Shown here piece by piece: positions 39,301 through 45,438 of a stretch of 64,000 nucleotides of DNA. The stretch's first letter is position 1. Each line of letters begins with the position of its first letter. The position numbers and the translations under genes were made by a program. The notes beneath the pieces were generated by a model, which was not told where the DNA came from, made no database searches, and worked only from the letters and a program-made list of their open reading frames with translations. The stretch is from HK1 sp965220535 (lineage in GTDB: Bacteria; Pseudomonadota; Gammaproteobacteria; HK1), in NCBI GenBank assembly GCA_965220535.1, contig OZ244833.1, positions 3,844,001-3,908,000 of the forward strand. The letters run 5' to 3'.

Positions 39301-40185
39301 GCCTTCGCGGCCTCTGACTTCGATATTCCGCAACGGGTCGTCGTCGCGGACGAGGATTTCGAGGGATCATCGGTGGATATCGTCCTTGCGGCCGCCGGCG
39401 GCGACTACGAGGGCATCGTCGACCGGGTGACGGTGCCGCTCGGGGTCGGCGAATACACGGACGAAGGGGACCCGCGCTATTGGTGGCCGGTGCGCGCACT
39501 GGCGCTGGCCATCGCGCCGTTGAGCGCCGGGGACCGAACGGTGGTCTCCGTCGGCTGCCGTCAGGAAGACGCTTGCGAGGTCTACCTCGACTGCAGTGCG
39601 CAGATGAACGGGACGAGTTTCCGGGGCGGACTGCCGGAGGCCATCGTCGGCTGGGGTGTCGCTACTTTAAGTGCGCAGGATATCGTCGATATCACCGGCG
39701 GGGATTGGTCGGGGATGGGGCGTTTGGGATGCGCCTTGCACAGCGAGGAGCGTATCAGCGCCCAAGTGTGGACGCGCTCGGGCGACGGGGTGCTGGTCAA
39801 TAACAGCGCACTGATCAAGAGCGTCAATATCGAGGGGGTACATCGCGCGGATATCGAATCGATTCCCGGCCCCGGGGAGTTGGATCTGTCGAATATCCGC
39901 ATCCGTTGCCGCGCGGCCTATACGAAGCACTGCGGCATGACCGCCTTTTCCTGCTACGACGACGAGGGAAGCGGATACCACGGCGAATTGGGGACGATCA
40001 AGCGCCGGAGCGTGAGACACATCCAGACTTCGGAGTTGGCGGATATCATCGGCCACCGCTGGAGCGGAGCGACGCTCGGCTGCGAGTTTCGTTCGGACGA
40101 GCCCTTCACGGTGCAAGTCCTGACCCGCACCGGCGGGGGCGGGGCGCTGATCAACAACAACGCCACCGGTCAATCGCCCTTTTAG
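25999..40185 (+). CDS. Giant Calx-beta-like repeat protein, continuation after frameshift
   Basis: An open frame of 4,728 codons that is the in-phase continuation of the gene starting at 21276. Its nominal GTG at 25999 lies mid-repeat with no ribosome site, so independent translation is unlikely. It holds about 31 near-identical 108- or 115-residue units up to about 36330, then about ten divergent Calx-beta-like domains (36450-39450). The C-terminus (about 39530-40185) is different: two tandem Cys-containing modules of about 95 residues, each with three spaced Cys, a later LGC, and a VQV/AQV-WTR-G-G-LxNN end. No RTX nonapeptides, LPXTG or autotransporter barrel are seen, so the export and anchoring route is open. 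Confidence 0.85.
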   Translation: MPEGGSETFTVALATQPSGDVKVTIAQPTNTDVTVDVDTAAGNQNELTFTASNWKDAQMVTVSAAEDADAIADSTTLSLSASGGDYGSVAKSIEVSVTENDSPALTITQEADPLPVSEGGSETFTVALATQPSGDVTVTIARPTNTDVTVSPASLIFTASNWNETRDVTVSAAEDADAIADSTTVRLSASGGDYGSVAKDIEVSVSENDSPGLTITQETDPLSVSEGGSETFTVALATQPSGDVTVTIARPTNTDVTVSPASLTFTASNWKDAQTVTVSAAEDADAITDSTTLSLSASGGDYGSVAKSIEVSVTENDSQGLTIAQETDPLVVSEGGNETFKVALATQPSADVTVAVARPTNTDVTVSPASLTFTASNWKDAQTVTVSAAEDADAIADSTTVRLSASGGDYGSVAKDIEVSVSENDEAGLTITQETDPLRVPEGGSETFTVALATQPSGDVTVTIARPTNTDMTASPASLIFTASNWKDAQTVTVSAAEDADALADSTTVRLSASGGDYISVAKDIEVSVSENDEASLTVAQETDPLRVPEGGSETFTVALATQPSGDVTVTIARPTNTDVTVSPASLIFTASNWNETRDVTVSASEDADALADSTTVRLSASGGDYGSVAKDIEVSVSENDSPGLTIEQETDPLVVSEGGNETFKVALATQPSADVTVTIARPTNTDVTVSPASLIFTASNWKDAQTVTVSAAEDADAITDSTTVRLSASGGDYGSVAKDIEVSVSENDSPGLTIAQETDPLVVSEGGNETFKVALATQPSADVTVTIARPTNTDVTVSPASLIFTASNWKDAQTVTVSAAEDADALADSTTVTLSASGGDYGSISKGIEVSVSENDEAGLTITQETDPLSVPEGGSETFTVALATQPSGDVTVAVARPTNTDVTVNPASLIFTASNWNETQDVTVSAAEDADAIADSTTVRLNASGGDYGSVAKYIEVSVTENDSPGLTITQEMDPLSVPEGGSETFTVALATQPSGDVKVTIARPTNTDVTVTPASLTFTASNWNETRDVTVSAAEDADAITDSTTVRLNASGGDYSSVSKDIEVSVSENDEAGMTITQETDPLRVSEGDSETFTVALATQPSADVTVTIARPTNTDVTVSPASLIFTASNWKDAQTVTVSAAEDADALADSTTVTLSASGGDYGSISKGIEVSVSENDEAGLTITQETDPLSVPEGGSETFTVALATQPSADVKVTIAQPTNTDVTVDVDTAAGNQNELTFTASNWKDAQTVTVSAAEDADALADSTTVRLSASGGDYISVAKDIEVSVSENDEASLTVAQETDPLRVPEGGNETFKVALATQPSGDVTVTIARPTNTDVTVSPASLIFTASNWNETRDVTVSASEDADALADSTTVRLSASGGDYISVAKDIEVSVSENDEASLTVAQETDPLRVPEGGSETFTVALATRPSADVKVTIAQPTNTDVTVTPASLTFTASNWNETRDVTVSAAEDADAIADSTTLSLSASGGDYISVAKSIEVSVSENDSPGLTITQEADPLPVSEGGSETFTVALATQPSADVKVTIAQPTNTDVTVDVDTVAVGNQNELTFTASNWKDAQTVTVSAAEDADALADSTTLSLSASGGDYISVAKSIEVSVSENDSPGLTIAQETDPLRVSEGGSETFKVALVTQPSADVTVTIARPTNTDVTVSPASLIFTASNWNETRDVTVSAAEDADAIADSTTVRLSASGGDYISVAKSIEVSVSENDSPGLTIAQETDPLRVSEGGSETFKVALVTQPTADVTVTIARPTNTDVTVSPASLIFTASNWNETRDVTVSASEDADALADSTTVRLSASGGDYGSVSKDIEVSVTENDSPGLTITQEADPLPVSEGGSETFTVALATQPSADVKVTIAQPTNTDVTVDVDTAAGNQNELIFTASNWKDAQMVTVSAAEDADAIADSTTLSLSASGGDYISVAKSIEVSVTENDSQGLTIAQETDPLRVPEGGSETFTVALATQPSGDVTVAVARPTNTDVTVSPASLIFTASNWNETRDVTVSAAEDADALADSTTVTLSASGGDYGSISKGIEVSVSENDEAGLTITQETDPLSVSEGGSETFTVALATQPSADVTVTIARPTNTDVTVTPASLTFTASNWNEIQDVTVSAAEDADALADSTTLSLSASGGDYISVAKSIEVSVTENDSPGLTITQETDPLSVSEGGSETFTVALATRPSGDVTVAVARPTNTDMTVSPASLIFTASNWKDAQTVTVSAAEDADAIADSTTVRLNASGGDYGSVAKYIEVSVTENDSPGLTITQEMDPLSVPEGGSETFTVALATQPSADVKVTIAQPTNTDVTVDVDTAAGNQNELTFTASNWKDAQTVTVSAAEDADAIADSTTLSLSTSGGDYGSVLKDIEVSVTENDSPGLTITQETDPLRVPEGGSETFTVALATQPSGDVTVTIARPTNTDVTVNPASLTFTASNWNEIQDVTVSAAEDADAITDSTTVRLNASGGDYSSVSKDIVVSVSENDEAGLTITQETDPLRVSEGDSETFTVTLATQPSGDVTVAVARPTNTDVTVSPASLIFTASNWKDAQTVTVSAAEDADAIADSTTVRLNASGGDYSSVSKDIEVSVSENDSPGLTITQETDPLSVSEGGSETFTVALATQPSADVTVAVARPTNTDVTASPASLIFTASNWKDAQTVTVSAAEDADAITDSTTVRLNASGGDYSSVSKDIEVSVSENDEAGLTITQETDPLSVSEGGSETFTVALATQPSADVTVAVARPTNTDVTVSPASLIFTASNWNETRDVTVSAAEDADAIADSTTVRLSASGGDYGSVAKDIEVSVSENDSPGLTITQETDPLSVSEGGSETFTVALATQPSGDVTVTVARPTNTDMTVSPASLIFTASNWKDAQTVTVSASEDADALADSTTVTLSASGGDYGSISKGIEVSVSENDEAGLTITQETDPLSVPEGGSETFTVALATQPSADVKVTIAQPTNTDVTVDVDTAAGNQNELTFTASNWKDAQTVTVSAAEDADAIADSTTLSLSASGGDYISVAKDIEVSVSENDEAGLTITQETDPLRVSEGGSETFTVALATQPSGDVTVTIARPTNTDVTVSPASLIFTASNWKDAQTVTVSVAEDADAIADSTTLSLSASGGDYISVAKSIEVSVTENDSPGLTITQETDPLSVSEGGSETFTVALATRPSGDVTVAVARPTNTDVTVSPASLIFTASNWKDAQTVTVSASEDADAIADSTTLSLSASGGDYISVAKSIEVSVTENDSPGLTIAQETDPLRVPEGGSETFTVALATQPSGDVTVTVARPTNTDMTVSPASLIFTASNWKDAQTVTVSAAEDADAIADSTTVRLSASGGDYGSVAKDIEVSVSENDSPGLTIAQETDPLRVSEGGSETFTVALATQPSGDVTVAVARPTNTDVTVSPASLIFTASNWKDAQTVTVRAAEDDDAEDDSARVILTLSGGGYDDIARAVAVSITDNERDRTGGLLSPGLVLSTDEVVVAEGASNSFTVRLGTQPSENVRVSLAQPSNTDVRVNETSLIFTADNWNVEQSVTVRANEDHDGIADSAIVSLTATGADYGGVVGSVRVQVVDNDAPGLILSSLLLEVDEGGSESVDVKLSAQPSGEVSLALTKSGSADVSFSPSSMIFTPSNWDESQTITVNAAEDSDGHPDTASLSLTATGADYGGVVGSVQVQVVDNDAPGLILSTLLLAVDEGGSGSVGVKLSAQPSGEVSLALAKSGSADVSFSPSSMIFTPSNWDESQAITVNAAEDSDGHPDTASLSLTASGADYGGVVGSVQVQVVDNDAPGLILSTLRLTVDEGGSESVDVKLSAQPSGEVSLALTKSGSADVSFTPSSMIFTPSNWDESQAITVNAAEDSDGHPDTASLSLTASGADYEGITAGVQVQVVENDTLGLSVTPRKLEVKEGKEAPFTVSLTAQPNYKVSVALTSGNPDVTLSPSQIHFTPSDWNRPKTVVARAAEDDDLLADSTTVTLRASGTDFDDITGSVHITVIDDDAEEEDASEGPVPQVVFDLTLTPESLSLDEGSSASFTVRARSQPVDEEMVFALIGGGSPDVSFDTDPDTAGLQNTVTITPENWDVEQPVSVHAAEDDDAAPDRASASFVDAVGNVIIFGRVSVADNDTPGLSVAPAALRVAENTSGSFTVRPQTKPLGDILVSLDNGETDTVLSPPNLKFTSSNWRTARSVEVAGVADADAEDDAPADITLTVQGADYDGVFAQVQVGVDEAAPGTPPEEATPGLVIVGAPVEINEGGRRDLRVMLRNRPTGDVELALSVSGGGLEVDADMWREGNQSTLRFSPSNYKGTRVVSLFAPEDEDASDDRASVSLTASGANYDGLTAEVSVNIDDNDSPALLVSNPAVIDDRRASFTVRLSVEPSAAVDVALSVAGEVEGVTIDTDPDTPGNQTALAFAASDFDIPQRVVVADEDFEGSSVDIVLAAAGGDYEGIVDRVTVPLGVGEYTDEGDPRYWWPVRALALAIAPLSAGDRTVVSVGCRQEDACEVYLDCSAQMNGTSFRGGLPEAIVGWGVATLSAQDIVDITGGDWSGMGRLGCALHSEERISAQVWTRSGDGVLVNNSALIKSVNIEGVHRADIESIPGPGELDLSNIRIRCRAAYTKHCGMTAFSCYDDEGSGYHGELGTIKRRSVRHIQTSELADIIGHRWSGATLGCEFRSDEPFTVQVLTRTGGGGALINNNATGQSPF

Positions 40186-40268
40186 AGCGAGGAACGAGCC
40201 GCTTTGCGCCGACTTTGCCGCTCGACGCTTCCGCCGACGGACAAGCACGGACAAGCACGAAAAAGCGA

Positions 40269-40298
40269 TCCCCCTGCGCTTCGAAACGGAGGGGGATT
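40269..40298 (+). terminator. Possible terminator hairpin after the giant gene
   Basis: ATCCCCCT (40269-40276) and AGGGGGAT (40291-40298) form a strong stem about 85 bp after the stop. Flanking AGCG and CGCT can extend it across a small bulge. No U-run follows, so intrinsic termination is not certain. Confidence 0.4.
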
Positions 40299-40401
40299 TC
40301 GCTTGGTCAAGAGTTTCGACGGGGGCTTCGGCACTCGGCTCCACCGAGGCGAACGACCCGAGAATCATCGCCGACTTCGAATCTCGGTGGAAAAGAAAAG
40401 A

Positions 40402-40770
40402 GAATTACGTATCGGAGCGCCCGCCGATGAATGAGGATGTGCCGATCGCCGTTCATCTCCTTGTCGAAGATGCGTAGGTCAGCCGCTTTCCCGATGCGCT
40501 TTTGCGAAAGGGCACGGATGCGGTCGATGGTATCGATGCGATGTACGTCGCATACATCTTCATCTCGCCCGACATCCGGAGCGTCTCGTTCGTGCACGAG
40601 GCATGAATGCGATGGAGCATGAGACCTGGCCGATTGCCCAGTACCTGCGCCGGTTGCGGCGACGAGATGTCTCTCCCTTTATCCCATAAAATCAGCTCTT
40701 GATGAGCGTCTCGAATAACTCTGGGGCGGGGGAGACGGGAGGATGCGCATGTATATAATTCCCGTATAAT
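40402..40770 (-). mobile_element. Decayed IS1595-family element, right copy
   Basis: A remnant of about 370 bp related to the one at 20456-21240 and in the same orientation. Shared features are the left end (TGAATGAGGATGT), the block GGTATCGATGCG preceded by GGCACGGATGCGG, and the right end (GGATGCRCATGTAYATAA, R/Y marking differences). The minus-strand frame reads RDISSPQPAQVLGNRPGLML followed by HRIHASCTNETLRMSGE, matching the middle of the left copy's transposase. The zinc-ribbon part is deleted. Terminal sequences begin AATTACGTAT on the left and AATTATATAC on the opposite strand at the right. Confidence 0.7.
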
Positions 40771-41227
40771 TTCCATATTTTCGTCATCGATAGATAGCAC
40801 CCCATCCCCGGCAAGGGGTTTATGCCCGTCTTTGTTTCGATATCGATACGTTTCGTATCACCGCCGAGGAAAGTCTTGACCGAATCTTTCTATAAAACGC
40901 ATGATCGGCGATATAGCCGTTATCTTGCCGACAGGCGGTCGAACGAGGGGAAGAGATTTTTTTTCGCAAATGCTCGGATCGATGAATATATACTCATCCA
41001 AGAGATCTTGGCGATATCTCCGATCTGCTTCGATGCAATACGAATATCGAAGGAGGATCTGCGCTTTTTTAGGCCTTTTCGGTTGCCGACGTCTTTTTTC
41101 TTTCACTCGAGAAGACTGACAAAAACCATCGAAAAAGCGTTTTCGAGCCCATCGGACGATAAAGGACGATAAAAGAAGGGGTGTTTTCGATAAAGAGCGA
41201 GGCGCTCTTGGCAATGAAGGACGAACG
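40771..41227. other. Intergenic, AT-richer stretch upstream of transketolase
   Basis: About 450 bp with lower GC than its neighbours. TATAAT-like hexamers occur just before it at 40754 and 40765, within the IS right end. Short open frames here have no family resemblance or ribosome site. It probably contains the promoter of the transketolase genes, but I could not place it. Confidence 0.35.
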
Positions 41228-42106
41228 ATGCGAAGCGACGGGGAAAGCGAAGATCCGCCGGATAGAAGCGGTCGAAATCTTATGCGACTTAGGGAGATCG
41301 CGACCCGGATTCGTCTTCGCTTGGTGGAGATGATCGCCCCCACCGGGCAGGGCTATGTACAACAGGGTTTGGGGGCTGCCGATTTATTCACCGCGCTTTA
41401 TTTTGCCGAGGCGCGGCTGGATCCTTCCGATCCCCTTTGGCCCGATCGCGACCGAATCTATCTCTCGACCGCACATAATACCGCCGTTTTCTATGCCACC
41501 TTGAGTCGTCGCGGGTTCATCGATGCGCAAGACTTAAGCGATTATTGCCGGGATGGTTCACCCTTGGAAATCAATGCCTCGGAAAGAGCAGGCCCCTTTG
41601 TCGAGGCCACTTGCGGCTCCTTGGGTCAGGCTCTTTCGGTGGCGGCGGGCACGGCTGCCGCCCTCAAGCGCCAAGGGCGATCCTCTCGGGTCTATGTCAT
41701 CTTGGGAGACGGGGAATTGCAGGAGGGTCAGGTTTGGGAAGCGGCTTATATCGCAGGCTGCTGGGCCCTCGACAATCTTTGCGTGGTGATCGATTACAAC
41801 CGTATGCAGGCGGAGGGGCATATCGACCGAGTCCTGCCGGTCGAGCCTGTGAGCGACAAGTGGGAGAGTTTCGGTTTTTCGGTGACCACCCTCGACGGCA
41901 ACGATATCGGGGCGCTGCTGGACGCTTTCGACAAGGCGCGAGCGAAGCGTGGCGCTCCTTCTTGCCTGATCGCCGATACTTCGGTCGGCAAGGGAGTGTC
42001 TTTTTTGGAGGGCATGATGGCTCATCAGTTGAGGCTTCCGCCGGAGGTTGCGGAAAACGCCATTTCGGAACTCGAAAGCAAACTCCGCAAGATATCTGCC
42101 GAATGA
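41228..42106 (+). CDS. Transketolase, N-terminal (TPP-binding) subunit
   Basis: The first half of a split transketolase-type enzyme, which transfers two-carbon ketol units using thiamine diphosphate. The protein has 292 residues. The start of the domain (ATRIRLRLVEMIAPTGQGYV) and the TPP/Mg motif GDGELQEGQVWEAAYIAG, followed by VVIDYNRMQAEG, are clear. The ATG at 41228 follows AAGGA seven bases upstream. The stop overlaps the next start as ATGA, giving stoichiometric coupling with the C-terminal subunit. The split form often serves pathways other than the canonical pentose cycle. Confidence 0.88.
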   Translation: MRSDGESEDPPDRSGRNLMRLREIATRIRLRLVEMIAPTGQGYVQQGLGAADLFTALYFAEARLDPSDPLWPDRDRIYLSTAHNTAVFYATLSRRGFIDAQDLSDYCRDGSPLEINASERAGPFVEATCGSLGQALSVAAGTAAALKRQGRSSRVYVILGDGELQEGQVWEAAYIAGCWALDNLCVVIDYNRMQAEGHIDRVLPVEPVSDKWESFGFSVTTLDGNDIGALLDAFDKARAKRGAPSCLIADTSVGKGVSFLEGMMAHQLRLPPEVAENAISELESKLRKISAE

Positions 42107-43119
42107 ACGAATCGCTTGATCACCGGCGCAACCTCACTCGTTTGGAGGCGGCCGATTTCATCAATCGATCGCATCGAGCGCTGCCCCGATATTACGGCGA
42201 TGCGCTTGTCGATGCCGCCCGTCGAAACCCCGCCATCGTTTGTCTGACCGCCGATCTGACGGCACCGACGGAAACCGATATTTTCCGCGATACCTTCCCG
42301 GATCGTTTCTATCAAGTCGGGATCGCCGAAGCCAATATGATCGGACTTGCCGGAGGGATGGCGCGCACCGGAGAGATTCCTTTCGTCCATAGTTTTTGTT
42401 CGTTTGCGACCAAGCGTTGCTTCGATCAAATCACCATGCAGGTCGCCTATCCGAATTTGCCGGTCAAGATCGTCGGTTTCATGCCCGGCATCGCGACATT
42501 ATTAGGAGTGTCCCACCAAGCGATCGAGGATGTAGCCATCATGCGCACCGTCCCGAATATGATGGTCCTCGAGCCCTCGGAACCCAAGTACTTCGCGGCG
42601 GCGGTGGAAGTTGCGCTGGGGTACGAAGGGCCCGTCTATTTGCGGTTGAAACGTCCCGACGCTCCGCCGCCGGCGGATTCGAAGGCTTGTTCGTTCGAAG
42701 CGGGGCGCGGAATTTGGCGGAGAAAGGGCAAGGATCTCGCGATCATCGCCGCCGGCATGGCGGTCGCCGAAGCCTTGGCAGCGGCTGAGCGTTTGGCCGG
42801 CGATGGAATCGAGGCCTCGGTGGTCGATATGGCATCGATCAAGCCCTTGGACCGTGAAGCGGTGCTCGAATGCGCCGAAACCACGCAGGCGATCCTCACC
42901 GTCGAGAATCACTCGATCATCGGCGGGCTCGGTTCGGCGGTCGCCGAGACTCTTTGCGATGCCGGTATCGGCTTGCCTTTCCGGCGCATCGGGTTGGAAG
43001 ATCGTTTCGCCGAAGGGGGCTCCACCGCTTATCTTTTCAAGAAATACGGCCTCGACGCTCCGGCCATCGAAGCGGCGGCAAGGAGCATCTTGCGTCGCAA
43101 AGAGGAAAAGGGGAGATGA
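42103..43119 (+). CDS. Transketolase, C-terminal (pyrimidine-binding and C-terminal) subunit
   Basis: The second half of the split transketolase, 338 residues. The pyrimidine-binding domain has the conserved Glu in YQVGIAEANMIGLAGGMA and FVHSFCSFATKRCFDQI. The C-terminal domain has DLAIIAAGMAVAEALAAAE and VDMASIKPLDREAV, as in transketolase and E1-type enzymes. The ATG is at 42103 because of the ATGA overlap with the first subunit. The full enzyme is expected to be a heterotetramer. Confidence 0.88.
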   Translation: MNESLDHRRNLTRLEAADFINRSHRALPRYYGDALVDAARRNPAIVCLTADLTAPTETDIFRDTFPDRFYQVGIAEANMIGLAGGMARTGEIPFVHSFCSFATKRCFDQITMQVAYPNLPVKIVGFMPGIATLLGVSHQAIEDVAIMRTVPNMMVLEPSEPKYFAAAVEVALGYEGPVYLRLKRPDAPPPADSKACSFEAGRGIWRRKGKDLAIIAAGMAVAEALAAAERLAGDGIEASVVDMASIKPLDREAVLECAETTQAILTVENHSIIGGLGSAVAETLCDAGIGLPFRRIGLEDRFAEGGSTAYLFKKYGLDAPAIEAAARSILRRKEEKGR

Positions 43120-43334
43120 GTTCGTGGTTTCGAAGACGAGCGAAGGACGCGCGAAAAGCGAGCGAAAAACGAAGTCTTGGCCGATGCATCCGACGGCCGG
43201 GCTTCAAGGCGAGCGTTGCAAAGACGATCAGGATCGATCCGTCAAATCCCCGCCGCATGATCCCTCTTTGCGAGGACGCTCCCGCCTTGCGTTTTTATCG
43301 TTCCCCGTCGATCGCGAGTAAAGAGTCTTCGTAG
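43116..43334 (+). CDS. Possible small basic protein, doubtful
   Basis: A 72-codon frame starting with an ATGA overlap of the transketolase C-subunit stop, with GAGGAAAAGGGAG just upstream. The product (MSSWFRRRAKDARKASEK...) is very Arg/Lys/Ser-rich and resembles no family I know. It may be a chance frame in GC-rich spacer DNA. Confidence 0.2.
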   Translation: MSSWFRRRAKDARKASEKRSLGRCIRRPGFKASVAKTIRIDPSNPRRMIPLCEDAPALRFYRSPSIASKESS

Positions 43335-43382
43335 AAAGATCGATTGTTAAAAAGCCAGAAGGCCATCGCTTTGGAGTCGTCC

Positions 43383-44909
43383 ATGGTCAGGCGTAAGCGG
43401 AGTCGTGGTCGTGAAAAAATAGCCTCGTCGGCCGTGGATTATTCCCGACTCGACCATTGTTTTGCTCCCCAAGAGATTCTTTCGGTCCGACAGATCGACC
43501 GAATTCACGATAACGCCCTGAAAATACTGAACGAACTCGGTATCAAAATTCTCTTGCCCGAAGCCCGGGCCATTCTCGTTCGAGCCGGAGCGAGACAAGG
43601 CAAGGGCGTTGCCGAAGAGACGGTTTTTCTGCCCCCGGAGACGGTGCAAGAAGCGATTTCCCGAGCCCCTTCCGGCTACCGAATGATGGCTCCCGATCCG
43701 GCTCGTACGCAAGAAATTCATCTCGGTCGTCAACTGTTCGCCCCCGCCGGCGGCTGCCCCTACGCCTTTGATCGCATCCGAGGACGTCGCCCGGGCGATC
43801 TCGCCGGCCTGCACGAGGCCATCAGGCTCTATCAGCATTTCGATATCATTCATGTCTTGGCTCCGACCCCGGAGCCGCAGGATGTGCCGCCTCGTTTTCG
43901 GCACTATGCGATGATGCGGGCCCAACTCGAAGAAAGCGACAAAGTCCTATCGGTCTTCGCTCGCGGGCATTCCCAAGTCATGCAAAGTTTCGAAATGGTT
44001 TGCATCGCGCTCGGTCTGAGCGATGCGGAGTTCGCCGCCGATCCGTGGGTCAAAACCGTCATCAATATCAATTCGCCGCGCTTGGTCGATATCCCGATGG
44101 CCCAGGGAATCATCGATTTCGCTCGCGCCGGGCAGCTGGCGATCATCACCCCTTTTTGTTTGGCGGGAGCGATGGCCCCGATCACCCTTGCCGGTGCCTT
44201 GAGTTTGCAGCACGCCGAGGCCTTGGCGGGGATCACCCTGGCACAGATGACCAAGGCGGGCGCCCCGGTGATGTACGGCGCTTTCGGCTCCAATGTGGAT
44301 ATGCGCAGCGGCTCGCCGACCTTCGGCACCCCGACCCATGTACAAATGAGCATCGCCTCGGGGCAGCTGGCTCGTCATATCGGATTGCCTTGGAGATCGG
44401 CTGCGGGCTCGAGCGCCAATACCGGGGATATGCAAGCGGCGCTCGAAAATACGATGGGCCTTTGGGCGAGCATGCTAGGCCAAGCCACACTGACCCTCCA
44501 TGCCGCCGGCTGGCTCGAAGGGGGACTGACCTTCGGCTACGAAAAGTTCATCAACGATATCGAGTCCTTGCAAATGCTGGCGCATATCGGGCGCGGGATC
44601 GAAGACGATCCCGAGGCCATGGGCTTCGACGCGATCGCCGAGGTCGCCCCGGGCGGGCATTTTTTCGCGACCGATCAAACGATGGCTCGCTACGACAGCG
44701 AGTTCTACCAAGCCTTCGTCGCGGATTTTTCCAACAACGGCACATGGACTGCCGGCGGAGCCCAAAATTCCTTCGAGCGCGCCACCGCGATCTGGCAAAA
44801 GATATTGGCGGAATTCGAACCGCCACCGGAGGCGGCCGAGCGAATCGGCCGCATCGAGGACTATATCGAGCGCCACAAAGCCGCCGGCGGGGCCCCGATC
44901 ACGGATTGA
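43383..44909 (+). CDS. MttB-family methyltransferase without pyrrolysine
   Basis: A 508-residue protein of the trimethylamine:corrinoid methyltransferase superfamily. Segments such as ILNELGIKILLPEARAILVR, ITPFCLAGAMAPITLAGALS, GAPVMYGAFGSNVDMRSGSP and GWLEGGLTFGYEKFINDIE are typical. True MttB has an in-frame amber codon for pyrrolysine; here the frame is uninterrupted, so it belongs with the non-Pyl members, some of which demethylate glycine betaine, proline betaine or carnitine. The ATG at 43383 follows GGAG seven bases upstream; the in-frame TTG at 43344 is weaker. No corrinoid protein gene is adjacent. The substrate is unknown. Confidence 0.82.
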   Translation: MVRRKRSRGREKIASSAVDYSRLDHCFAPQEILSVRQIDRIHDNALKILNELGIKILLPEARAILVRAGARQGKGVAEETVFLPPETVQEAISRAPSGYRMMAPDPARTQEIHLGRQLFAPAGGCPYAFDRIRGRRPGDLAGLHEAIRLYQHFDIIHVLAPTPEPQDVPPRFRHYAMMRAQLEESDKVLSVFARGHSQVMQSFEMVCIALGLSDAEFAADPWVKTVININSPRLVDIPMAQGIIDFARAGQLAIITPFCLAGAMAPITLAGALSLQHAEALAGITLAQMTKAGAPVMYGAFGSNVDMRSGSPTFGTPTHVQMSIASGQLARHIGLPWRSAAGSSANTGDMQAALENTMGLWASMLGQATLTLHAAGWLEGGLTFGYEKFINDIESLQMLAHIGRGIEDDPEAMGFDAIAEVAPGGHFFATDQTMARYDSEFYQAFVADFSNNGTWTAGGAQNSFERATAIWQKILAEFEPPPEAAERIGRIEDYIERHKAAGGAPITD

Positions 44910-45006
44910 GGGCCTTGCGCTCGCAAAAGCCTTTTTCGGGGAAATCGACGATCGATGCAAAGAGTCGGCCGATCCCGATGACGTTTCCACACCTAAGAGA
45001 GATTCG

Positions 45007-45438
45007 ATGAGACTTTCATGGAACGAAATTCGCTCTCGAGCGACCGAGTTTTCCGATAACTGGAAGGATGCGCGCTATGAAAAAAGCGAAACCCAAAGTT
45101 TTTATAACGAGTTTTTTCGCATCTTCGGCTTGCAAAGAAGGAGCGTTGCCCGCTACGAGCAGCACGTCACGAAGCTGGACAACCGTGCCGGTTTTATCGA
45201 TTTGTTCTGGCCCGGCACACTGCTGGTGGAACAAAAAAGCGCAGGGCGCGATCTAAAGAAGGCAGGAGAGCAGGCGGGAGAGTATTTCGACGGATTGCCC
45301 GAGTATTTGCGTCCACGCTATATTCTTTTGAGCGATTTCGAAACTTTCGATCTGCGTGATTTGGAGGATAGCGATAAGAATATACGTTTCAGTCTTGCCG
45401 AATTCTCGCCGTCGGTGAACGCTACGACATGTTGCTAA
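45007..45438 (+). pseudogene. N-terminal fragment of MmeI-like restriction-modification enzyme
   Basis: The frame encodes 143 residues beginning RLSWNEIRSRATEFSDNW. It resembles the N-terminal nuclease region of class I SAM-dependent DNA methyltransferase/MmeI-type (type IIG-like) proteins: FYNEFFRIFGLQRRSVARYE, LDNRAGFIDLFWPGTLLVEQ with KSAGRDLKKA (acidic ... E-x-K core of a PD-(D/E)XK fold), and YILLSDFETFDLRDL. Those enzymes normally exceed 900 residues. Similarity ends at about 45403 (SLAEF), where the sequence passes straight into an unrelated aminomethyltransferase fragment. So this is a truncated, inactive relic. Confidence 0.7.

Noticed and set aside
37222..39333. A 703-codon minus-strand frame and dozens of 97-codon minus-strand frames inside the giant gene
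   Set aside because: They recur with the 324-bp period because they are the complement of the repeats; no ribosome sites and Arg-rich or low-complexity products.
43383..44909. Pyrrolysine-type MttB
   Set aside because: The frame is continuous without an in-frame TAG, so it belongs to the non-Pyl group.
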